From assembly GCA_019637315.1 (NCBI GenBank), contig JAHBVU010000005.1:186001-250000 (forward strand): a stretch of 64,000 nucleotides of DNA. The letters are read 5' to 3'. The DNA is from Gemmatimonadales bacterium (GTDB taxonomy: Bacteria > Gemmatimonadota > Gemmatimonadetes > Gemmatimonadales > GWC2-71-9). Positions 8,327 through 15,332 of the stretch are shown piece after piece (within the stretch, counting starts at the first letter, position 1; every line of letters begins with the position of its first letter). The notes beneath the pieces were generated by a model. That model was given only the letters and a program-made list of their open reading frames with translations, made no database searches and had not been told where the DNA came from. The translations under genes were made by a program, and so were the position numbers.

Positions 8327-8363
8327 CCCCCGGCGACGGACCCGTCAATTCGAGGAGTGATCG

Positions 8364-10415
8364 GTGCGTACGCTAGCTTCTTATGCGCAGGGACAGTGGG
8401 TGGCTGGAGCGGGCAAGGCGGCTACGCTGCTGCATGCCGTGACCGGCGAACCAGTGGCGCAAGCGTCCAGTGAAGGACTCGACTTCAGAACGATGCTCGA
8501 GTACGGCCGCCGAGTCGGCGGACCGGTGCTGCGCAAGATGACGTTCCACGAACGCGCCAGGATGATCAAGGCGCTGGCCGCGTACCTGATGGAGCGGAAG
8601 GAAGAGTTCTACGAGGTCTCCAAGGCCACCGGCGCAACCCGGAATGATTCCTGGGTCGATATCGAAGGCGGGTTCGGCACGCTCTTTACCTTTGCGAGCA
8701 AGGGTCGACGCGAGCTTCCCGACGAGACCTTCTACATCGATGGCGACCTCGAGCCGCTCTCGAAGGGGGGCACCTTCGTCGGCCGCCACATTGCGGTGCC
8801 GCTCGAAGGCGTGGCCGTCCACATCAACGCCTACAACTTCCCCGTCTGGGGCATGCTGGAAAAGCTGGCCCCGACCTTCCTCGGCGGAATGCCGTCGATC
8901 GTCAAGCCGGCCACCGCGACGAGCTTCCTGACCGAGTCCGTGGTGCGGGCCATCATCGAGTCGAAGATCCTGCCGGAAGGGGCGCTGCAGCTGATTGTCG
9001 GCGGCGTGGGCGACCTGTTCGAATATCTGACTCTACAGGACGTGGTGACCTTCACGGGCTCCGCGGCAACCGGTCGCAAGCTGCGCGCGCACCCCAAGAT
9101 CATCGAGGAGTCGATCCGCTTCAACATGGAGGCGGACTCGCTCAATTTCTGCATGCTGGGCCCCGACGACGCGCCGGGCACGCCCGAGTTCGACCTGTTC
9201 ATCAAAGAGGTCGCTCGGGAGATGACGCTCAAGTCGGGACAGCGCTGCACCGCGATTCGCCGCACCTTCGTGCCCGAGCCGCTGGTCGGCGCCGTGATCG
9301 AGGCGCTGAGTAAGCGACTCGGCGGCGCCACGTTAGGCGATCCCTCGGTCGACGGCGTCCGGATGGGCCCACTCGCCACGCGGGGACAGGTGGCCGAGGT
9401 GCGGAAGAACGTCGAGCTGCTCAAGTCGGCGGCGACGATAGCGTACGGCAGCCTGGACGACTTTACGGTCAAAGGCGCCGACAAGGACAAGGGCGCCTTC
9501 TTTGCCCCGGTCCTGCTCCACTGCGCCGATCCGCTCGGCAGCGAGTACGTGCACGACGTCGAAGCGTTCGGCCCGGTCAACACGGTCATGGGCTACCGTA
9601 ACGTCGACGAAGCAATCGAGCTCACCAAGCGCGGCAAGGGCAGCCTGGTCGGCTCGCTCTTTACGGCTGACAACCGCGTGGCTCGTGAGATTGTGCTCGG
9701 CACGGCCGCCTATCACGGTCGCCTGCTCGTGATCAACCGCCACTCGGCCGGGGAGTCGACCGGCCACGGCTCGCCGATGCCGCACCTGATTCATGGCGGC
9801 CCGGGTCGCGCCGGTGGCGGCGAGGAAATGGGCGGTATTCGCGGGGTGATGCACTACCTGCAGCGCACCGCGATTCAGGGATCACCGGAGACCCTGACCC
9901 GAATCACCAATCTCTGGATGAAGGGCGCCGACACCCCGACCGACGTGGCGCATCCGTTCTCGAAGTATTTCGACGACATCAAGATCGGCGACACGCTGTT
10001 CACGCACCGGCGTACGGTCACCGAAGCGGACGTCGTGAACTTTGCTGGCATCTCGGGCGACTACTTCTACGCCCATACCGACGAGATTGCGGCCAAGGAG
10101 TCGCCGCTGTTCGGCAGGCGCGTGGCCCATGGGTACTTCGTGCTCTCCGCAGCTGCCGGCTTGTTCGTCTATCCGCCCAAGGGGCCGGTGCTGGCCAACT
10201 ACGGCCTCGAACGGCTTCGCTTCACCAAGCCCGTCTACCCGGGTGATACGATTGCCGTCCGCTTTACGGCCAAGCAGAAAACTCTGAAGGAAACGCCGGC
10301 CGACGGCGTACCGCAGGGCGTGGTTGAATGGGATGTCGAGGTGACGAATCAGGAGGGGGAGATCTGCGCGGTCTACTCGATCCTGACGCTGGTGGAGCGC
10401 CGCCCGGCGGCCTGA
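8364..10415 (+). CDS. paaZ: Bifunctional oxepin-CoA hydrolase / 3-oxo-5,6-dehydrosuberyl-CoA semialdehyde dehydrogenase
   Basis: 683 residues, full length for PaaZ. Residues 1-515 form the aldehyde dehydrogenase, with catalytic Glu256 (NMEADSLN) and Cys295 (SGQRCTAIRR), the same numbers as in E. coli PaaZ. Residues about 535-680 are a MaoC hotdog hydratase with Asp566 and His571 in GDYFYAHTDE. The C-terminal domain opens the oxepin ring and the N-terminal domain oxidises the resulting aldehyde in phenylacetyl-CoA breakdown; the product goes on to beta-oxidation and a thiolase such as the one at 164. GTG start at 8364 with GAGGAG six bases before it. No paaABCDE, paaG or paaK in the window. 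Confidence 0.97.
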   Translation: MRTLASYAQGQWVAGAGKAATLLHAVTGEPVAQASSEGLDFRTMLEYGRRVGGPVLRKMTFHERARMIKALAAYLMERKEEFYEVSKATGATRNDSWVDIEGGFGTLFTFASKGRRELPDETFYIDGDLEPLSKGGTFVGRHIAVPLEGVAVHINAYNFPVWGMLEKLAPTFLGGMPSIVKPATATSFLTESVVRAIIESKILPEGALQLIVGGVGDLFEYLTLQDVVTFTGSAATGRKLRAHPKIIEESIRFNMEADSLNFCMLGPDDAPGTPEFDLFIKEVAREMTLKSGQRCTAIRRTFVPEPLVGAVIEALSKRLGGATLGDPSVDGVRMGPLATRGQVAEVRKNVELLKSAATIAYGSLDDFTVKGADKDKGAFFAPVLLHCADPLGSEYVHDVEAFGPVNTVMGYRNVDEAIELTKRGKGSLVGSLFTADNRVAREIVLGTAAYHGRLLVINRHSAGESTGHGSPMPHLIHGGPGRAGGGEEMGGIRGVMHYLQRTAIQGSPETLTRITNLWMKGADTPTDVAHPFSKYFDDIKIGDTLFTHRRTVTEADVVNFAGISGDYFYAHTDEIAAKESPLFGRRVAHGYFVLSAAAGLFVYPPKGPVLANYGLERLRFTKPVYPGDTIAVRFTAKQKTLKETPADGVPQGVVEWDVEVTNQEGEICAVYSILTLVERRPAA

Positions 10416-10458
10416 TGCCGCGGGCGAGGACCCGGAACTCTGGTTCAATGGAGCAGGT

Positions 10459-11685
10459 ATGCGTCATTCGTGGTCGTTAGGTGTTCTTGCGGCGCTTGGG
10501 GTGGGCGCCGTCCTTGCCGATAGCGGGCTTGCTCAGACGGCCGGCTGCACGCCGCTCGAGACGCGCCCGACCACGGCAGCGGGGCGTCCACCTGCGCACC
10601 CGGGTATGACGCGGGCCTGCGCGGTGCAGTCGCGAACGGCATTCGACGTTGTTGTCGTTGCGCAGGGACTGGAACATCCCTGGGCCGTCGAACCGCTGCC
10701 TGGCGGAGATTTCCTGGTCACCGAGAAGCCAGGACGGATGCGCATCGTCAGCGCAGCGGGTGTCATCGGTGATCCGATCGAGGGCGTGCCGCCCGTCGTG
10801 TACCGAGTCCAGGGCGGATTGCTCGATGTCGCGCTGAGTCCCCGTTTCGAAACTGACCGGACCGTCTTCTGGAGCTATACGGAACCTCGGGCCGATAGCC
10901 TGACTGGAACCAGCGTGGCCCGCGGTGTCCTCTCAGCCGATCGTCGTCGGCTGGAGCAGGTCCGCGTCATCTTCCGATCGGAGCCCGGTTCCAGGTTGCC
11001 CGGACACTTTGGATCGCGACTCGCGTTTGATCGCGACGGCTTGCTGTTTGTCAATCTTGGAGACCGGTTCAGTCCTGAGAGCCGGGCGCGAGCGCAGGAT
11101 GTCGACAACCACTTCGGGAAGATCGTCCGGATCACGGCCGACGGCGGCGTACCAAAGGACAACCCGTTCGTTGGCAGAGCGGGCGCGGCAGCTGAGGTCT
11201 GGAGCTACGGCCATCGCAACATCCAGGCGGCTGCCTTCGACACCGAGGGGCGGCTCTGGGAAATCGAGCACGGGCCGGCCGGCGGCGATGAGCTCAATCT
11301 GGTGCAGAAGGGCAAGAACTACGGCTGGCCGTGGGCGACCTACGGGCAGGACTACTCGGGCCAGCCGATGCCCAACTCGACCACAACCCGTGAAGGTACC
11401 GAGCAGCCTGTCTACTATTGGGATCCGGTGATTGCGCCCTCCGGTGCGCAGTTCTATACCGGCAATGCCTTCCCCGAGTGGCGCGGCAATCTGTTCATCG
11501 GCGGACTCGGCTCGGCGCGCCTGGTGCGCGTGGTGATCGAGAAGGGTCGTGTCACCGGCGAAGAGCATTTGCTCGTCGACCATCGCTTCCGGATTCGGGA
11601 TGTGCGGCAGGGGCCCGATGGCCTGCTGTACCTGGTCACGGATCAGCCCAAGGGCGAACTGGTCAAGCTGGTCCCTCGAAAGTAA
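10459..11685 (+). CDS. PQQ-dependent soluble sugar dehydrogenase, periplasmic
   Basis: 408 residues, signal peptide ending near residue 25 (SGLAQ). A six-bladed propeller of the GSDH/Asd (aldose sugar dehydrogenase) family: GLEHPWAVEPLPGGDFLVTE opens the first blade, followed by VQGGLLDVALSP, FGSRLAFDRDGLLFV, YGHRNIQ, EHGPAGGDELN and the terminal RQGPDGLLYL. These enzymes oxidise aldose sugars with PQQ and calcium and pass electrons to the respiratory chain. GGAGCAGGT precedes ATG 10459. It begins 43 bp after paaZ in the same direction but is functionally unrelated. Confidence 0.92.
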   Translation: MRHSWSLGVLAALGVGAVLADSGLAQTAGCTPLETRPTTAAGRPPAHPGMTRACAVQSRTAFDVVVVAQGLEHPWAVEPLPGGDFLVTEKPGRMRIVSAAGVIGDPIEGVPPVVYRVQGGLLDVALSPRFETDRTVFWSYTEPRADSLTGTSVARGVLSADRRRLEQVRVIFRSEPGSRLPGHFGSRLAFDRDGLLFVNLGDRFSPESRARAQDVDNHFGKIVRITADGGVPKDNPFVGRAGAAAEVWSYGHRNIQAAAFDTEGRLWEIEHGPAGGDELNLVQKGKNYGWPWATYGQDYSGQPMPNSTTTREGTEQPVYYWDPVIAPSGAQFYTGNAFPEWRGNLFIGGLGSARLVRVVIEKGRVTGEEHLLVDHRFRIRDVRQGPDGLLYLVTDQPKGELVKLVPRK

Positions 11686-11713
11686 GCCTGGCACGACATT
11701 CCCTGTGCCAGGC
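11686..11713 (+). terminator. Hairpin directly after the sugar dehydrogenase stop codon
   Basis: GCCTGGCAC (11686-11694) pairs exactly with GTGCCAGGC (11705-11713) around a 10-base loop. It begins right after the stop codon. No T-tract, so strength is uncertain. Confidence 0.55.
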
Positions 11714-11766
11714 GGGCCGTATCTCGCCCTGACCTGTGTCAGCGTCGCTTCTTCGACTTCGACCTT

Positions 11767-11820
11767 GGCAGGACATCGGCAGGCCCGAGGCCCACACGCC
11801 CTCGGGCCTGAGCTCCTGCC
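11767..11820. other. Long structured element in the 260-bp gap before the toxin-antitoxin genes
   Basis: Outer arm GGCAGGA/TCCTGCC (11767-11773 and 11814-11820) and inner arm CAGGCCCGAG/CTCGGGCCTG (11780-11789 and 11801-11810) form a 17-bp two-part stem with an asymmetric internal loop. It could be a second terminator or a structured RNA. I recognise no riboswitch family. The rest of 11821-11910 shows only an AT-rich patch (TATATAT near 11880). Confidence 0.4.
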
Positions 11821-11910
11821 AGGGTGTTGTGGTATCGACAGCGAATGCGTCGAAATGGTACCCGCTGGCGGTGTGGCCTGTATATATCTGGAGTCGGCCC
11901 AAACAGGATG

Positions 11911-11939
11911 TTGCACTTATGGAAGCTGTGGGTTATACT
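11911..11939 (+). promoter_or_regulatory. Near-consensus promoter of a leaderless toxin-antitoxin message
   Basis: TTGCAC (11911-11916), a 17-bp spacer, TATACT (11934-11939). The ATG of the antitoxin is at 11946, six bases after the -10 box, which is where transcription should start. No ribosome-binding site is present, so the mRNA is predicted to begin with the start codon. Confidence 0.75.
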
Positions 11940-11945
11940 CATGGC

Positions 11946-12197
11946 ATGAGTAAGCGTCTTCAGGTCATCGTCGACGATGGCGAGTATCGGGATCTCCAGC
12001 GGACCGCGCGGCGGCACCGCCTCACAGTCTCCGAGTGGGTCCGCCGCCTGATTCGCGAGGCGAGCCGGCTGGAGCCGGCGTCCGGCCCTGATCGGAAGCT
12101 TGCGGTGGTGCGGGAGGCGGCGCGAGCAGCCTATCCAACCGCCGATATCGACCTCATGCTCCGGGATATCGAGCGCGGCTATCTCGACGAGCGTTGA
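11946..12197 (+). CDS. VapB-like ribbon-helix-helix antitoxin
   Basis: 83 residues from ATG 11946 ([18 protein letters not shown]). The N-terminal strand and two helices ([18 protein letters not shown], then [10 protein letters not shown]) look like an RHH DNA-binding dimer; the acidic tail ([13 protein letters not shown]) would hold the toxin. The start is chosen because a strong promoter ends six bases before it; ATG 11919 is in frame but lies inside that promoter. One base separates its stop from the toxin gene. It should neutralise the toxin and repress the pair. Confidence 0.85.
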   Translation: MSKRLQVIVDDGEYRDLQRTARRHRLTVSEWVRRLIREASRLEPASGPDRKLAVVREAARAAYPTADIDLMLRDIERGYLDER

Positions 12198-12198
12198 G

Positions 12199-12594
12199 AT
12201 GATCTTTGTCGACTCAAACATCCCGATATATCTCGTCGGCGCGGACCATCCGCTCAAGGTGGACGCGCAGCGGATCTTGGAGCGCGCCATCACCGATCGG
12301 GAAAAGCTGGTGACGAGCGTCGAGGTCTTTCAGGAAATCCTGCACCGCTATACAGCGCTCGAGCGCCGGGACGCGATCCAACCGGCGTTCGATGCGCTGT
12401 CCGGCGTGGTCGACCAGGTTTTCGATGTCACCCTGGCCGATGTCGAGCGCGCCAAGACGATCGTGCTGGGTCGGCCTGCGCTCCGGGCCCGCGATGCGCT
12501 GCACGTCGCTGTCATGGAGCGTCACCGGGTCACTCGGGTCATGTCGTTCGACGCCGACTTCGATCGCATGCCAGGGCTCGTGCGCCTGAGGTAA
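12199..12594 (+). CDS. PIN domain toxin, VapC-like ribonuclease
   Basis: 131 residues, a complete PIN domain. Acidic residues expected to hold the metal: Asp5 (FVDSN), Glu42/46 (SVEVFQE), Asp99 (RARDALH) and Asp118-122 (SFDADFD). VapC proteins cut tRNA or rRNA when the antitoxin is lost. It lies one base after the antitoxin stop and shares its promoter. There is no ribosome site in the gap, so translation probably depends on coupling. Confidence 0.88.
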   Translation: MIFVDSNIPIYLVGADHPLKVDAQRILERAITDREKLVTSVEVFQEILHRYTALERRDAIQPAFDALSGVVDQVFDVTLADVERAKTIVLGRPALRARDALHVAVMERHRVTRVMSFDADFDRMPGLVRLR

Positions 12595-12630
12595 CGGTAT
12601 GAGGGACGGCGGGGTGCCCACGCCATGTTT

Positions 12631-12640
12631 CCCCCCCCCC
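12631..12640. repeat. C10 homopolymer in the gap after the PIN toxin
   Basis: Ten consecutive C residues, the longest mononucleotide run I found here, between two convergent genes. GGCGGGG (12608-12614) and CCCCGCC (12647-12653) could pair around it as a weak terminator. No gene reading is affected. Confidence 0.8.
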
Positions 12641-12694
12641 GGCTGGCCCCGCCTGGAATCGGATACCAGCGCCACCGGCGACGTGATCAGGCGC

Positions 12695-15331
12695 TCACTC
12701 GTCTCGCAGTACGCTCACCACGTCGATCCGAGTTGCCCGCCGCGCAGGAATGAAGGTGGCGACGGTCGCCACGCCGAGCAGCAGGAGTGTGACCCCCGCC
12801 AGGGTGAGCGGGTCGCTCGGACTGACGCCGTACACCAGCGTCGTCAGCGTGCGACCGAGCAGGAGGGTCGTTGCCAAGCCGAGCAGCGTACCTGCGATAG
12901 CCAGGGTGAGGCCCTCCTTCATCACCAGCCGTCTAACCGACGCTGGCGCCGCGCCGAGTGCCAGCCGAATCCCCAGTTCCTTGCCGCGCTGAGCGACGCT
13001 GTAGCTGATGACCCCGTACAGCCCGAGTACGGCAAGCACCACCGCCGCCAGACTGAACCCACCGATCAGGATCGTGCTGAATCGCTGCCGAGCCACCGAC
13101 TCGGCGACGATGTCGTCGACCGCCGCGACTGCGGTGACCGGCACGCTCGGATCGAGCCGTCGGACAACATCCCGAATGGTTGCGATCGTGCCGGCCTGCG
13201 CCCCTTCTCCGCGCACGACCAGCGTCATGGCCGGCGTGGTGTACCGAGACATCGGCAGGTACATCATCGGCACCGGTGCCGACACCATATCACGATGCCG
13301 CACGTCGCCGACGATGCCGACGACTGTGACCGGCGGGCCGAACATGCCCTCGACCCGCGCTCCGATCGGGTCCTCGTTCGGCCAGTAGGCGCGCGCCGCC
13401 GCCTCACTGATGATGATCGAGGCTGCCGACGAGTCCCGGTCGGTTGCGTCGAAGTAGCGACCCCGGACGAGCGGAATGCGGAGGGTCTGGAAGTACTGCT
13501 CGGAGACCCCGGCAAAGAGCGCGAACTGCCGTTCGTGCGCCTGAAGGGGCGGCCGCCCGGCAACCGTAAATGCGTTCGACTCCCACGCGCCGCTCAGCGG
13601 TAGGCTGCTGATCGCGGCGACCTGGACGATGCCCGGTCGGGCGGCAAGCTCGTCGATTGCCTGTCGATAGACCTGCCGCCAGCGAACGCTGGCCTCGAGG
13701 AATCGTGAGAAATCGCTGGCAGCAACCGGAAGGATCGGCTTGGCCGAGATGATGCCTGCCGGTGCGAACCCGGGATCCTGATTCTGCAGGTTGCGAAGCG
13801 TCTGGGCCAGGAGAGCCGCGCCAGCCAGGAGCACCACGGACACGGCGACCTGCAGGACCACGAGTCCGTTCCGAGCCCGATGCCGTTTCGGTCCCGCGCT
13901 GCCTCGCGTGCCGTCCCGCAGCAGAGTGCTGCGGTCGGCATGCCGCGTTTCCGAAGCAACCAGCGCGCCGAGTCCAGTGCCGATCGCGGCCACCAGCGCG
14001 ATGATGCCGCTCAGGACGCGCCAGTCGATGACCACATCGTCGAGTCGGGGCAGGTCGATCGGCGCGAGGTTGAGCAGCGCCTGCTTCGTGAGCACAGCAA
14101 CCAGGGCACCCAGTCCGCCGCCGACGATCGCGAGGACGAGGTTTTCCGTGAAGAATTGCCGGGTCAACCTGCCACTGCCTGCGCCGATGGCGGTCCGCAC
14201 AGCGATCTCCCGCCGCCGTGCCTCGGTTCGGGTCAGCAGGAGACTCGATACGTTGACGCACGCAATCAGGAGCAGGAATCCGACGGCGCCGAGCAGCACG
14301 AGCAGGGTCGGTTTGACGGGGGCCACGGCGGTTTCCAGGATCGGCGCCCCCCTCATGGTGGTTTCCGCATGGTAGTTCGGATAGCGCTCGGCCAGGGAGC
14401 GCATCACGAGGCCCAGGTCTGCATCGACGGCTGCCCGGTCGACGCCTGCTCTGGGCAAGGCCGCGACGGCCAGGTTCCGCTGACCGCGGAGCTGCGGCGT
14501 CAGGCCGCTAGTCTCGAGCGGCGCCCACAGGTCGGTCCGGTTGCCGAACTGGAATCCCGATGGCAGCTCGGCGCCGCGCGGAAAGTGGAATCCGGGCGGC
14601 ATCACGCCGATGACCGTGCGGGCAACGCCGTTCAGCACCACCGACCGGCCCAGCAAGGCGGGATCGGACCCGAATCGTCGTCGCCAGAGCCGGTCGCTGA
14701 TGATGACCACGCCACCCGCTTGCTCCTCGTCGCGCGCGAAGGTGCGGCCGAGGGCCGGGCGCACTCCGAGGACCTCGAAGAGTCCGGGTGAAACGTTGGC
14801 GCCGGCCAGCTGCTCGGGTTCGCCTTGCTCGGCAAGGGTAAAGTTCCAGCTCCGGAAAGCGGCCACCTGCTCCAACGTCTTGCTCTCCTGGCGCAGGTCG
14901 ACGAAGTCGGGCAGGCTGAACGGCAGGTTCGTCCCGGGTGAGCGCGGGTCGCCGGTCCAGACGAGGACGGCGCGATCGGCGTTCGGATATGGCAGCGGTC
15001 GGATCAGCACGCCATTGACGACGCTCAGGATGGCGGTGGTGGCTCCGACGCCCAGGGCCAGGGTCAGCACGGCCGCCGCCGTAAAGCCGGGCGTACGCCT
15101 GAAGCTGCGCATGGTGTAGCGGACATCCTGGCCCAACTCGTCCAGCCAGCGGAATGACCACATATCTCTCGTGTCCTCTTTGAGCTGTGTCAGGTTGCCC
15201 AGGCGCCGCGCAGCGCCGGCGCCGCCATCTCGTGTCAGCGATTCATGGTGGAAGCGAAGTTCTTCGCCCAACTCCGCGTCGAGGCGCCCGCGCTGGAAGC
15301 GATCGCGAAGCCGGGCCAGCCACTCGCTCAT
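12695..15331 (-). CDS. ADOP-type large ABC/MacB-like permease, distal copy
   Basis: 878 residues. An N-terminal cytosolic region (MSEWLARLRDRFQRGRLDAELGEELRFH, then LKEDTRDMW) leads into an FtsX/MacB permease built as two repeats: helix plus periplasmic MacB_PCD core domain, three helices, and the same again. The full ADOP protein carries the fold twice in one chain. No ATPase gene accompanies it. These proteins likely export or move substrates across the inner membrane using an ATPase encoded elsewhere; substrates are unknown. Start set at ATG 15331, one base past the upstream gene's stop; the longer frame only overlaps that gene. Confidence 0.88.
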   Translation of the reverse strand: MSEWLARLRDRFQRGRLDAELGEELRFHHESLTRDGGAGAARRLGNLTQLKEDTRDMWSFRWLDELGQDVRYTMRSFRRTPGFTAAAVLTLALGVGATTAILSVVNGVLIRPLPYPNADRAVLVWTGDPRSPGTNLPFSLPDFVDLRQESKTLEQVAAFRSWNFTLAEQGEPEQLAGANVSPGLFEVLGVRPALGRTFARDEEQAGGVVIISDRLWRRRFGSDPALLGRSVVLNGVARTVIGVMPPGFHFPRGAELPSGFQFGNRTDLWAPLETSGLTPQLRGQRNLAVAALPRAGVDRAAVDADLGLVMRSLAERYPNYHAETTMRGAPILETAVAPVKPTLLVLLGAVGFLLLIACVNVSSLLLTRTEARRREIAVRTAIGAGSGRLTRQFFTENLVLAIVGGGLGALVAVLTKQALLNLAPIDLPRLDDVVIDWRVLSGIIALVAAIGTGLGALVASETRHADRSTLLRDGTRGSAGPKRHRARNGLVVLQVAVSVVLLAGAALLAQTLRNLQNQDPGFAPAGIISAKPILPVAASDFSRFLEASVRWRQVYRQAIDELAARPGIVQVAAISSLPLSGAWESNAFTVAGRPPLQAHERQFALFAGVSEQYFQTLRIPLVRGRYFDATDRDSSAASIIISEAAARAYWPNEDPIGARVEGMFGPPVTVVGIVGDVRHRDMVSAPVPMMYLPMSRYTTPAMTLVVRGEGAQAGTIATIRDVVRRLDPSVPVTAVAAVDDIVAESVARQRFSTILIGGFSLAAVVLAVLGLYGVISYSVAQRGKELGIRLALGAAPASVRRLVMKEGLTLAIAGTLLGLATTLLLGRTLTTLVYGVSPSDPLTLAGVTLLLLGVATVATFIPARRATRIDVVSVLRDE

Positions 15332-15332
15332 C

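Noticed and set aside
12599-13603. Plus-strand frame after the PIN toxin
   Set aside because: Low-complexity shadow of the ADOP permease gene on the other strand.
14508-15161. Separate gene in another frame of the ADOP permease
   Set aside because: Overlaps the permease entirely on the same strand with no ribosome site or domain.
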